Made by a program: the position numbers and the translations under genes. Below are positions 1 to 7,088 of a stretch of DNA of 7,810 nucleotides, piece by piece (position 1 is the stretch's first letter; each line of letters starts with the position of its first letter). The notes under the pieces are model-generated. The model worked only from the letters and a program-made list of their open reading frames with translations. It was not told the origin of the DNA and did not search any database. Origin of the DNA: Methanoculleus sp. (GTDB taxonomy: Archaea; Halobacteriota; Methanomicrobia; Methanomicrobiales; Methanoculleaceae); contig JAQVVW010000052.1 in the NCBI GenBank assembly GCA_028698765.1, forward strand, positions 1-7,810. Direction: 5' to 3'.

Positions 1-1824
1 GGCGACCTGCGGAAGTTCGGGTCAAAAGAGGAGATTGAGGCGTTCTTAAAGGAGAACGCGCAGGGCGGGGGAAACGGCAGCGGCTACCCGCAGACCACTG
101 GAGGTGTCGCGCCTGAGGCCGTGGACTACGCCCCGGCGCCGGTAGCGACGGGCGCCCCGACATCCTCTGCCCGCGACCACTCCACCACGAACGTGCAGGT
201 GCAGGGCGTGGACGAGGCCGACTTCTTGAAGAACGACGGGAAGTATATCTACATCATCTCGGGCGAAACCCTCGTGATTATTGAGGCCTTCCCCGCAAAG
301 GACGCGAAGATAGTCTCCGAGACCTGGATAGGCGGGAACCCGAAGGCGCTCTTCCTCGAGGGCGATCGCCTGGTAGTCTTCGCCACCGCGACCGAAGAAA
401 AGATGACCGCTGTCGAAGGGAGCGTAACGCCGGTCCCGATCTCGCGGACGGCGACGCACGCCTACATCTATGATGTCAGCGACCGGGGGAACCCGAAACA
501 GGTCCGGGATGTGACGTTCACCGGCGACTACTACGACGCCCGGATGATCGGTGACTACGTCTACGCCCTCACGCGGGAGTCCCCGGTCTGGATACACGAC
601 GGGATTGCTCTCCCCGAGGTCCGTTCGGGCGAGGGGGAGGCCATCCTGCCCGACGTCTACCGGCCGCAAAGCCCCCTGCAGAACTACGTCTTCTACACCG
701 CAGGCGCCTTCTCCGTCCGGAACAACACGGGCGCTCTCGACGCCGAGACCTTCCTCCTCGGCTACGACACCACCCTCTTTGTGTCGCGCGAGAACCTGTA
801 TATCGGCTACCGGAACACGGGACCGGCCTACGCCGGTCCGGTCGCCACCGGGGTGCCGCCGGCGGAGACCGGCACCCGCGACCGGACGATCATTCACCGG
901 TTCGCGATCGAGCGGGGAGAGATCGATTACCGTGCGATGGGGCAGGTCCCGGGGCACCTCTTGAACCAGTTCTCGCTTGACGAATACGGGGAGAACCTCC
1001 GTGTGGCGACGACCGTCGAGGACTGGGGATGGGAGAGGTCAGTCCAGTACAACAACGTGTATGTCCTCGATCCCGCGATGGAGACCATTGGAGCGCTTGA
1101 ACATATCGCCCCGGACGAGCGGATCTACGCCGCCCGGTTCGCCGGGGACCGGCTCTATCTCGTGACGTTCAAGCGGATCGACCCCCTCTTCGTCATCGAC
1201 CTCTCGGACCCCCGGCACCCGGGCATCCTCGGCGAACTCAAGATTCCCGGCTATTCCGACTACCTTCACCCCTTCGGCGCCGACCACATCATCGGTGTCG
1301 GGAAAGAGACTAGCGAGAACGATTGGGGCGGCGTCTCGACGACGGGCCTCAAGATCGCCCTCTTCAACGTCTCGGACGTGAATAACCCCGTTCTGGTCGA
1401 CAGTGTCGTGATCGGGGAGGCCGGGACCGACTCTGCAGCGCTCCACGACCACAAGGCCTTCCTCTTCATGGAGGACAGGAGGCTCCTCGTCATTCCGGTG
1501 AGCGAGGTAAAGAGGATCGAGAACCCCGGATCGAAGTACCCCGGCTCCTACACCACGGCGACCTGGCAGGGCGCCTACGTCTACTCGGTGACCCCGGAGG
1601 AGGGGCTCACCCTGAAAGGCACGGTCACTCACCGGGAGAGGGAGACCTCCTACGCCTGGAACTCCCGCGACGCAGTGCAACGGTCGCTCTTTATGGACAG
1701 CACCCTCTACACCGTCTCGGCAAGAAGCATCGTCATGACCGATCTCACCGGCGGGGACCGGATCGGCGAGGTCCTCCTCCCCTACCGGTGGGAGGCCTCC
1801 CCGACCCCATATCCGGTCTGGTGA
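1..1824 (+). CDS. Beta-propeller domain protein (PF09826-like), 5'-truncated
   Basis: The frame is open from base 1, so the gene begins upstream; 607 residues are visible and the stop is TGA at 1822-1824. A GTG at 121 is only an internal in-frame codon, because the family-like stretch LRKFGSKEEIEAFLKEN precedes it. A Gly/Ser/Pro/Thr-rich linker (about residues 21-60) leads into TNVQVQGVDEADFLKNDGKY, the signature I associate with the archaeal/bacterial Beta_propel family PF09826. The rest is rich in short beta-strand repeats of the form 'GDRLYLVTF...PLFVIDLSDPRHP', as expected for propeller blades. Homologues are usually exported or membrane-anchored with an N-terminal signal or lipobox, which would lie outside this window, so location is inferred. 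No enzymatic motif is visible and the function is unknown; a cell-surface binding or scaffold role is only a guess. The 3' end overlaps the convergent ATPase gene by 43 bases. Confidence 0.9.
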   Translation, partial: GDLRKFGSKEEIEAFLKENAQGGGNGSGYPQTTGGVAPEAVDYAPAPVATGAPTSSARDHSTTNVQVQGVDEADFLKNDGKYIYIISGETLVIIEAFPAKDAKIVSETWIGGNPKALFLEGDRLVVFATATEEKMTAVEGSVTPVPISRTATHAYIYDVSDRGNPKQVRDVTFTGDYYDARMIGDYVYALTRESPVWIHDGIALPEVRSGEGEAILPDVYRPQSPLQNYVFYTAGAFSVRNNTGALDAETFLLGYDTTLFVSRENLYIGYRNTGPAYAGPVATGVPPAETGTRDRTIIHRFAIERGEIDYRAMGQVPGHLLNQFSLDEYGENLRVATTVEDWGWERSVQYNNVYVLDPAMETIGALEHIAPDERIYAARFAGDRLYLVTFKRIDPLFVIDLSDPRHPGILGELKIPGYSDYLHPFGADHIIGVGKETSENDWGGVSTTGLKIALFNVSDVNNPVLVDSVVIGEAGTDSAALHDHKAFLFMEDRRLLVIPVSEVKRIENPGSKYPGSYTTATWQGAYVYSVTPEEGLTLKGTVTHRERETSYAWNSRDAVQRSLFMDSTLYTVSARSIVMTDLTGGDRIGEVLLPYRWEASPTPYPVW

Positions 1825-4541
1825 CCGGGAGGGCGGTGTTTTCTCACCGCCTTGAAGATCTCCATCACGACCACGACCGATGAGGCGAGGACGAGCAGTG
1901 CAAGCCATTCGACCGGGGAGACGGGCTGCAGCTGGAGGACATCCCGGAGGATGGGGATGTAGAGCGCGAGGATATGGATACCCTGCGCGGCGATGACGCC
2001 GGCGATCAGAATGTAGTTGCTGCTTATCGGGACCCGGAAGGCCGAGCGGTACTCCGACCGGCAGTTGAAGACATGGAAGTTCTCGAAGAGCACCATCAGC
2101 AGGACGATCAGGTTCCGGGCCGCGAACTCGTCCCATCCGTTTGAGAGGAGCCAGTACCAGGTTCCGACCGTCACCAGCGCGATGACGGTACCGGCAAGCA
2201 GGGTCTCCTCGATCATCAGCCGGTTGAAGAACCCCTCCTCCGGCCTGCGCGGCGGCCGGTTCATGACGCCGGGCTCGCCCCGCTCGAACGCCAGCGCCAC
2301 GTCCTGGATACCGTTCGTCACCAGGTTCAGCCAGAGGAGCTGGACCGCGAGGAGGGGCAGCGGCAGGCCTATGACGAGGGCGAGCATGAAGAGGAGCACC
2401 TCGGCAAACCCGGTCGTGATCAGGAGGTAGACGACTTTGCGGACGTTGTCGTAGGCATACCGCCCCTCCTCGATCCCGGCGACGATCGAGGCGAAGTCGT
2501 CGTCGGTGACGATCAGCGACGCCGTATCCTTGGCGACGTCGGTCCCCGAACCCATCGCGACCCCGATGTTCGCGCTCCGGAGCGCCGGCGCGTCGTTGAC
2601 CCCGTCCCCGGTGACCGCGACGAAAGCCCCGCTCTCCCGGTAGGCCTCGACGATCCGGAGTTTCTGCAGCGGCGTCACCCGGGCAAAGACCCGGGCGCCC
2701 TCGACCCGGTCGACGAACTCGGAGAACGTCGCGATATCGTCCTCACCCAGTTCCGCACCGGTGATCACCTCGTCGGGAGAGTCCGTGATATCAAGCTCCC
2801 GGGCAATGGCAAGAGCCGTTGCGGGGTGGTCTCCCGTCACCATCACCACGTCGACCCCGGCGTCACGGCACCGCCGCACGGCGTCCGGGACGTCGGGCCG
2901 GATCGGGTCGATGAACCCGACCAGGCCGAGGAGTTCGAGGGGTGGGAGCTCGGGGTTCTCCGCAGAGACCGATCCTTCTGCGCGACCACGGGCCACGGCA
3001 AGCACCCGATATCCCCGGGAGGTGAGGGCGTCGAGTTCCTCCTGCACGCGGCCATGGTCGAGGGGCACGCCCTCCCCCTCTCCCGCGGCCATGGTCCGGC
3101 AGAACGGGAGGACCGTCTCGATGGCCCCCTTGACCGCCACCCGGACCCCCCCGCCGTCCCGGTACCAGACAGCGGCATACCGCCGTTCGGACTCGAAGGG
3201 TATCTCAGCGACGGCAGGCGCAGCCTCCCGGATACCAGCTGGGTCGAGCCCCATCTTGTAGGTGAGCGCGAGGAACGCCACGTCGATCGCGTCGCCCCGG
3301 TGCATCCAGTCCCCTCCGTCGGTCCGCTCCAGGGCGGCCTCGTTGGTGATCGTCGCAGCCCGGGCAAGATCTTCCAGTCGTTCGCGGGCAGACCCGGCTA
3401 CCGGGGCACCGTGGGTATAGAGGACCTCGCCCTCACCCGCATACCCGGCACCCGTAACGGAGAACGACTCGCCGGTCGGCAGGACGACCTGGCGGGCGGT
3501 CTGCTGGTTCACGGTGAGGGTCCCGGTCTTGTCGCTCGCGATCAGCGTGCAACTCCCGAGACTCTCCACGGCCGCCAGATACCGGACAATGACGTTCCGC
3601 CCGGCCATCCGCGACGTCGCGATCGAGAGCGCGACCGTCAGGGCGACCGGCAGGCCCTCGGGGATCGCCGAGACCGCGAGCGCGACGGCGAGGAAGAAGA
3701 CCTCGATCGGGGGCATCCCCTGGCCGAGGACGATGATCGCAAGCAGTCCGGTGGCGACAAGGACAGCGATGCTGATCTTTTTGGAAAAATCCTCCATACG
3801 GATGACGAGCGGGGGTTTGCCCGCCTCCGACGCCGTGACCGTCTCGGCGATCTGCCCGATCTCGGTGTGCTGGCCCGTCGCGACCACGACGCCCATGCTC
3901 CGGCCGGTCATGACGGTGCTCCCGGCGTAAAGCATGTTCAGGCGGTCGCCGGGGGAGAGGGAGGCGTCCACGGGATCAGGCCCCTTCCCGACCGCGTGAG
4001 ATTCCCCGGTCAGGAGCGATTCGTCGACGGTGAGCGAACGTGCCGTGAGGATGCGGATGTCGGCGGGAACGCGGTCGCCCGACTCCAGGACGACGCGGTC
4101 GCCGGGAACCAGATCCTCCGCCGGGACGGTCTCCTCCCGGCCGTCCCGCCTCACCCGTGCACGGATCTTGAGCATCTGCTGCAAAGCCGTCGCACTCCTC
4201 TCCGCCTTCACCTCCTGAAAGGTCCCGATGACGGCATTGAGGACGATGACAGCAAAGATGAAGGCTGCATCGGTGACGTCGGCGAAGAGGAAGGAGATGA
4301 TCGCGGCCGCAAGGAGGACGTAGATGAGCGGGCTCATGAACTGGCGGAGGAAGACCTCAAGAACCGTCGGCGGCCGCTTCTGCGGGAGGGCGTTCTCCCC
4401 GAAGATCTCCCGGCGGTGGGAGAGCTCCGCGTCGGGAAGGCCCTCCTCCGGGGAGGCGAGCCGTCCGGCCACGTCATCTGTCGGGAGGGCGTGCCATGCC
4501 GTCGTCCGCGACTCGTCGGGGGAGAGAGGGGGAGCCATCAT
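1782..4541 (-). CDS. Type-II cation-transporting P-type ATPase (SERCA/PMR1-like)
   Basis: This 919-residue integral membrane pump couples ATP hydrolysis to cation export. Order of parts: cation-ATPase N-terminal domain (about 15-85), M1-M2 (about 67-108), actuator domain with LTGES at 177-181, M3-M4 (about 254-305) with PEGLP at 294-298, DKTGTLT with the phosphorylated Asp337, nucleotide-binding domain with Lys471 in a KGA motif, TGD at 569-571, hinge TGDGVNDAP at 644-652, then M5-M10 (about 701-896). Length is normal for the subfamily. The SERCA Glu309, Glu771, Asn796 and Glu908 positions appear kept as Glu295, Glu714, Asn739 and Glu820, but Asn768 is Gly711 and Asp800 is Asn743, so Ca2+ specificity is not secure. 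Two adjacent ATGs (4541 and 4538) could start it. An in-frame TGA lies just upstream, and a TATA box about 21 bases before suggests leaderless translation. The last ~25 residues are a hydrophilic tail, partly encoded in the overlap with the propeller gene. Confidence 0.95.
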   Translation of the reverse strand: MMAPPLSPDESRTTAWHALPTDDVAGRLASPEEGLPDAELSHRREIFGENALPQKRPPTVLEVFLRQFMSPLIYVLLAAAIISFLFADVTDAAFIFAVIVLNAVIGTFQEVKAERSATALQQMLKIRARVRRDGREETVPAEDLVPGDRVVLESGDRVPADIRILTARSLTVDESLLTGESHAVGKGPDPVDASLSPGDRLNMLYAGSTVMTGRSMGVVVATGQHTEIGQIAETVTASEAGKPPLVIRMEDFSKKISIAVLVATGLLAIIVLGQGMPPIEVFFLAVALAVSAIPEGLPVALTVALSIATSRMAGRNVIVRYLAAVESLGSCTLIASDKTGTLTVNQQTARQVVLPTGESFSVTGAGYAGEGEVLYTHGAPVAGSARERLEDLARAATITNEAALERTDGGDWMHRGDAIDVAFLALTYKMGLDPAGIREAAPAVAEIPFESERRYAAVWYRDGGGVRVAVKGAIETVLPFCRTMAAGEGEGVPLDHGRVQEELDALTSRGYRVLAVARGRAEGSVSAENPELPPLELLGLVGFIDPIRPDVPDAVRRCRDAGVDVVMVTGDHPATALAIARELDITDSPDEVITGAELGEDDIATFSEFVDRVEGARVFARVTPLQKLRIVEAYRESGAFVAVTGDGVNDAPALRSANIGVAMGSGTDVAKDTASLIVTDDDFASIVAGIEEGRYAYDNVRKVVYLLITTGFAEVLLFMLALVIGLPLPLLAVQLLWLNLVTNGIQDVALAFERGEPGVMNRPPRRPEEGFFNRLMIEETLLAGTVIALVTVGTWYWLLSNGWDEFAARNLIVLLMVLFENFHVFNCRSEYRSAFRVPISSNYILIAGVIAAQGIHILALYIPILRDVLQLQPVSPVEWLALLVLASSVVVVMEIFKAVRKHRPPGHQTGYGVGEASHR
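1832..1851 (+). terminator. GC-rich hairpin after the propeller stop (candidate terminator)
   Basis: GGCGGTG (1832-1838) and CACCGCC (1845-1851) form a perfect 7-bp stem around a TTTTCT loop, 7 bases after the propeller stop codon. No T-tract follows the stem, which argues against a classical intrinsic terminator. The same bases encode the Lys-Ala-Val-Arg-Lys-His-Arg region of the convergent ATPase C-terminus, so the symmetry could be coincidental. It could act as a 3'-end structure or block on either converging transcript. Confidence 0.3.
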
Positions 4542-4561
4542 CGCCGTATCTCATGCGTACC

Positions 4562-4569
4562 CATAAAAA
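4562..4569 (-). promoter_or_regulatory. TATA-like box for the P-type ATPase gene
   Basis: On the minus strand this reads TTTTTATG, resembling the archaeal TATA box. Its last base is 21 bases before the first ATG and 24 before the second. Archaeal transcription usually starts about 22-27 bases after the box centre, which places the start at or next to the ATG. No Shine-Dalgarno sequence lies between, so a leaderless mRNA is the simplest reading. Confidence 0.55.
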
Positions 4570-4581
4570 CCATACACCGGT

Positions 4582-4605
4582 GCCGGGAGAATGGGATCTC
4601 CCTGC
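4582..4605 (-). terminator. Hairpin after the GH15 stop (candidate terminator)
   Basis: GGGAGA (4585-4590) and TCTCCC (4597-4602) pair perfectly around a 6-base loop. Two further pairs (4582-4583 with 4604-4605) extend the stem after one mismatch. In the minus direction the hairpin begins right after the GH15 stop codon (4609-4607). A run of five Ts (4569-4565), which is also part of the ATPase TATA box, follows 12 bases beyond it. Archaeal RNA polymerase can terminate on T-runs alone, so the T5 may be the active part. Confidence 0.35.
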
Positions 4606-4606
4606 C

Positions 4607-6505
4607 TCACCGTATCCCTATGCCGGGGATGCCCACCGGCGCATGCTCCGGGACCCACCGCCCTTCTGCGTGCGCGAGGTAGAGGGCACTGTTGACGAGG
4701 CCGATGTGGGTGAAGGCCTGGGGGAAGTTCCCCAGGAACTCTCCGGTCTCCGGGTCGAGCTCCTCCGGCAGGAGGCCCAGGCGATTTGCCCGGGCCACGA
4801 TCCCGTCAAAGATCTCCCTCGCTTCCTCCACCCTTCCCGAGAGTGCCAGCACGTCCACCAGCCAGAAGGTGCAGAGACCGAAGGCCCCCTCCCTGCCAGG
4901 GAGGCCATCGTCGGTGAGGTAGCGGTAGACAAGGCCATTCTTTGTCAGGTGGTCGAGCGTCGCATCGATCGTTCCCTGGACCCGCTCGTCGTCGAAGGGA
5001 AGGAACTCCACGAGCGGGATCCGGAGGTTGACCGCGTCGAGGGCTTTCGACCCGAACGCCTGCACGAACGACCCCAGTTCGGGATCGTAGCCCTCGGTGA
5101 GCACCCGCTCCCGGATGGCCGCCCGGGTCCTCTGCCATCGGTCGACGTCGCCAGGAAGGTTGTGATGCTCCGCGAGGTAGATGGCCCGGTCGAGAGCGAC
5201 CCAGACCATCACCTTCGAGTAGACGAAGTGCCGGGGCTCGCCACGGATCTCCCAGATACCCTGGTCGGGATCCGTCCACCTGTTGCAGGCGTAGTCGGCG
5301 ACGGCGGTAAGAAACCGGAGTCCTTCAGGACCTGGTTTCACGCCCCGGCGGATGAGTTCGTAGCCGGTGGAGATGAGTTCTCCAAAGATCTCAAGCTGCA
5401 GCTGGTGGGCGGCAGCGTTCCCGATCCGGACCGGACGCGATCCCCGATAGCCCTCCAGGTGCACAAGTTCGATCTCCTCAGGGTCGGCCGTCGGGTCGTG
5501 CAGCGCAAAGAGTATCTGGGGGTGGCGTGCCCCGGAGTGCGCCTCAGCGGTCCGCTCCATCCACTGGAGGAACTCGATCGCTTCATCGGGATGGCCGAGA
5601 GAGACCAGAGCCTGCGCCGTCATCGAGGCGTCCCGGACCCAGGCGTAGCGGTAATCCCAGTTCCGGACTCCCCCGATCTCCTCAGGGAGAGATGTCGTGG
5701 GGGCGGCGGCGATCGCCCCCGAATCTGCCATGGTCAGGAGTTTCAGGGTCAGTTCGGCCCGGGTGACATACGGGAGCCACTTGCCGGCCCACCGGGGCGT
5801 CTGCGCCAGGTCTTCATAATGCGCCCAGGCCCGCCAGACCCGGACCGTCTCGGCAAGGGCCGCCTCGGCGCGGGCGGGGTCGCAGGTCATATCCTCAAGG
5901 CCCCAGCGCATCTGGAGCACCCTCCGGTCCCCCTCCTGCATCGCAAACCGGGCATGAAGGTTCGCGCCCCGTCCGTTCGAGTCGATTGTGCCGGTCGGGA
6001 GACCGCAAAGGAACATCGTCTCGCCGCCGCCGGTGGCGAGCCATCCGTTCGGGATCTCCTCGATACGGGTCCGGGCCCGGGCGTAGTCGAACCGCGGCGA
6101 CCACACGGCCGTCACCTCCACGGTGCCCTCTTCGCAGTCGAGGATACGGAGGATCACGGGCGGTGCCTGTGACCTGCCGCGGCCGGTGATCTCCCCCGAA
6201 AGCGGCATCAGGTCGGTCACGGCAAGCTGCCCGGACCCGGTCCGGAACCGGGTGACGAGGACGTTGGTGTCCGTGATGTATTCCTGCTCGCCGTACTCTT
6301 CGCCCGTGACCGAGACCGAGAACCGTCCGCCGCGCCCGGCATCGAGGATGGCGGCAAAGGTGCTCGGACTGTCGAGACGCGGGAGGCAGCACCAGTCAAT
6401 GGAGCCGTTCTGGCCCACGAGTGCCGTCGCCCTGAGGTTGCCGATGATCCCGTACCCGGAGATGGGCAGATAACTACCCTGATGGGGGTCTCCCGGAGTG
6501 CGCAT
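4607..6505 (-). CDS. GH15 family glycoside hydrolase (glucoamylase/trehalase-like)
   Basis: A complete 632-residue protein. The N-terminal beta-rich domain (about 10-225) opens with ISGYGIIGNLRATALVGQNG, typical of the trehalase-like N-terminal domain (TREH_N, formerly DUF5911). The C-terminal (alpha/alpha)6-barrel follows from about 235. NWDYRYAWVRDAS at 282-294 is a hallmark of GH15. Glu419 in GIWEIRG is the likely general acid, and Glu581 (or neighbouring Glu582) in LLPEELDPETGEF the likely general base, followed by NFPQAFTHIGL. The family releases glucose by inverting hydrolysis; proteins of this architecture in Thermoplasma and mycobacteria are trehalases, others are glucoamylases, and sequence alone does not settle which applies here. 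No signal peptide is visible, so a cytoplasmic role in glycogen, maltodextrin or trehalose turnover is inferred. The ATG at 6505 is preceded by a TATA box at leaderless distance and has no Shine-Dalgarno site. No other carbohydrate gene is present in the window. Confidence 0.92.
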   Translation of the reverse strand: MRTPGDPHQGSYLPISGYGIIGNLRATALVGQNGSIDWCCLPRLDSPSTFAAILDAGRGGRFSVSVTGEEYGEQEYITDTNVLVTRFRTGSGQLAVTDLMPLSGEITGRGRSQAPPVILRILDCEEGTVEVTAVWSPRFDYARARTRIEEIPNGWLATGGGETMFLCGLPTGTIDSNGRGANLHARFAMQEGDRRVLQMRWGLEDMTCDPARAEAALAETVRVWRAWAHYEDLAQTPRWAGKWLPYVTRAELTLKLLTMADSGAIAAAPTTSLPEEIGGVRNWDYRYAWVRDASMTAQALVSLGHPDEAIEFLQWMERTAEAHSGARHPQILFALHDPTADPEEIELVHLEGYRGSRPVRIGNAAAHQLQLEIFGELISTGYELIRRGVKPGPEGLRFLTAVADYACNRWTDPDQGIWEIRGEPRHFVYSKVMVWVALDRAIYLAEHHNLPGDVDRWQRTRAAIRERVLTEGYDPELGSFVQAFGSKALDAVNLRIPLVEFLPFDDERVQGTIDATLDHLTKNGLVYRYLTDDGLPGREGAFGLCTFWLVDVLALSGRVEEAREIFDGIVARANRLGLLPEELDPETGEFLGNFPQAFTHIGLVNSALYLAHAEGRWVPEHAPVGIPGIGIR

Positions 6506-6527
6506 GGGGGGAGACCGGTCGCCAACC

Positions 6528-6535
6528 TATAAAAA
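6528..6535 (-). promoter_or_regulatory. TATA box for the GH15 gene
   Basis: The minus strand reads TTTTTATA, a good archaeal TATA box, ending 23 bases before the GH15 ATG at 6505. Predicted transcription start falls at about the ATG itself. The bases between are C-rich on the coding strand with no GGAG or GGTG, so the transcript is probably leaderless. The T5 run could also help terminate the upstream cupin transcript. Confidence 0.6.
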
Positions 6536-6573
6536 TCCGGCAGTGGCCTGTGCGGACCCCTTCTCCCGGCGTA

Positions 6574-6909
6574 TCAGGCGTGGATCATCGTCAGCATCAT
6601 CTTGAACTGCGTGACGGCGTGGACCGCGTGGGGGATGGTTGCCGGCATGATGATCAGGTTGCCGGCCTTCACGGGGTATTCCTTGCCCGCGATGGTGACG
6701 AGGGCCTCCCCGTCCAGGACCTGGAGAACAGCGTCGTAAGGCGCGGTGTGTTCCGAGAGGCCTTCACCCGCGTCGAAGGCGAAGACCGTGATCGTGCCCG
6801 ACTTCGTGTAGACGAGCATCCGGCTGACGATCGAGCCCTGCTGGTAGGCGACGAGGTCGCGGGGATCGATGACCTGCTCGGTGAGGTTCTCTTTCTTTGC
6901 TTCAGGCAT
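6574..6909 (-). CDS. Small single-domain cupin protein
   Basis: The protein has 111 residues from the ATG at 6909, one conserved beta-barrel domain (about 12-111). Cupin motif 1 lies in GLSEHTAPYDAVLQVLDGEA (50-69) and motif 2 in GNLIIMPATIPHAVHA (83-98). Only His54 and His94 of the usual four metal ligands remain: the second His position is Ala56 and the Glu position Ala60. Asp59 and His97 are nearby alternatives. It resembles a widespread small-cupin group with an EHTAP motif and no firmly known reaction; metal binding is uncertain. On the minus strand AAAGGAG lies 12 bases before this ATG (plus-strand 6922-6928). An alternative in-frame ATG at 6975 has GAGG 6 bases upstream and would give 133 residues, but its additional MSCACLSSRGAKEK stretch does not look like part of the domain, so I prefer 6909. 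It is divergent from hicB and 68 bases upstream of the GH15 gene. Confidence 0.85.
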   Translation of the reverse strand: MPEAKKENLTEQVIDPRDLVAYQQGSIVSRMLVYTKSGTITVFAFDAGEGLSEHTAPYDAVLQVLDGEALVTIAGKEYPVKAGNLIIMPATIPHAVHAVTQFKMMLTMIHA

Positions 6910-6985
6910 AGGGGTCAGTTGCTCCTTTGGGGTCTTCTCTTTTGCGCCTCGTGACGACAAACAGGCACATGACATCGCAATCCTC

Positions 6986-7023
6986 AAAGATAGTCCAGGC
7001 CAGGACCTGCCCGACCTATCTTT
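6986..7023. repeat. 8-bp perfect inverted repeat in the cupin/hicB divergent spacer
   Basis: AAAGATAG at 6986-6993 is exactly mirrored by CTATCTTT at 7016-7023, with 22 bases between. The interior contains a second, smaller odd palindrome CAGGACCTG (7001-7009) and a CCAGG doublet (6995-7004). The element lies between the cupin start (6909) and the hicBA TATA box (7044-7052). It could be an operator for a dimeric regulator of either divergent gene, or form a hairpin in the cupin leader RNA. No bound protein can be named. Confidence 0.5.
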
Positions 7024-7043
7024 ACCGGACCCCCGTGAAAAGA

Positions 7044-7052
7044 ATATTATAA
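7044..7052 (+). promoter_or_regulatory. TATA box for hicBA
   Basis: ATATTATAA is preceded by a purine-rich GAAAAG (7037-7042) in the position of the archaeal BRE. Transcription would start near 7074, downstream of an in-frame ATG at 7056 and upstream of the ATG at 7089, which supports the latter as the hicB start. The reverse complement TTATAATAT is also TATA-like and would place a cupin transcription start near 7022, at the outer edge of the inverted repeat, so the box might serve both directions. Confidence 0.55.
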
Positions 7053-7078
7053 CGAGTGCATGAACTGTTAATAACTGA

Positions 7079-7083
7079 AGGTG
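7079..7083 (+). promoter_or_regulatory. Shine-Dalgarno site that fixes the hicB start
   Basis: AGGTG, matching the AGGTGA core of the archaeal Shine-Dalgarno sequence, ends 5 bases before the ATG at 7089. The in-frame ATG at 7056 has no comparable site and lies before the predicted transcription start. Confidence 0.6.
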
Positions 7084-7088
7084 GTGTG

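Noticed and set aside
46..957. A 303-codon minus-strand frame opposite the propeller gene
   Set aside because: It is rich in Arg, Gly, Val and Asp with no motif; the plus strand carries the PF09826-type signature.
1039..2136. A 365-codon minus-strand frame across the end of the propeller gene and the end of the ATPase gene
   Set aside because: It overlaps two well-supported genes in other frames and has shadow-type composition with no family resemblance.
2826..4682. A 618-codon open frame on the plus strand, antisense to the P-type ATPase
   Set aside because: It is a GC-rich shadow of the ATPase: highly Arg/Gly/Asp-biased composition, no recognisable domain, and the opposite strand encodes a complete pump with every family motif.
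4496..6172. A 558-codon open frame on the plus strand, antisense to GH15
   Set aside because: Low-complexity Pro/Arg/Gly/Glu composition typical of antisense shadows; the minus strand encodes a full GH15 protein here.
7056..7088. Earlier in-frame ATG for HicB (7056)
   Set aside because: It lies before the predicted transcription start (about 7074), lacks a Shine-Dalgarno site, and adds residues that are not part of the HicB fold. The ATG at 7089 has AGGTG 5 bases upstream.
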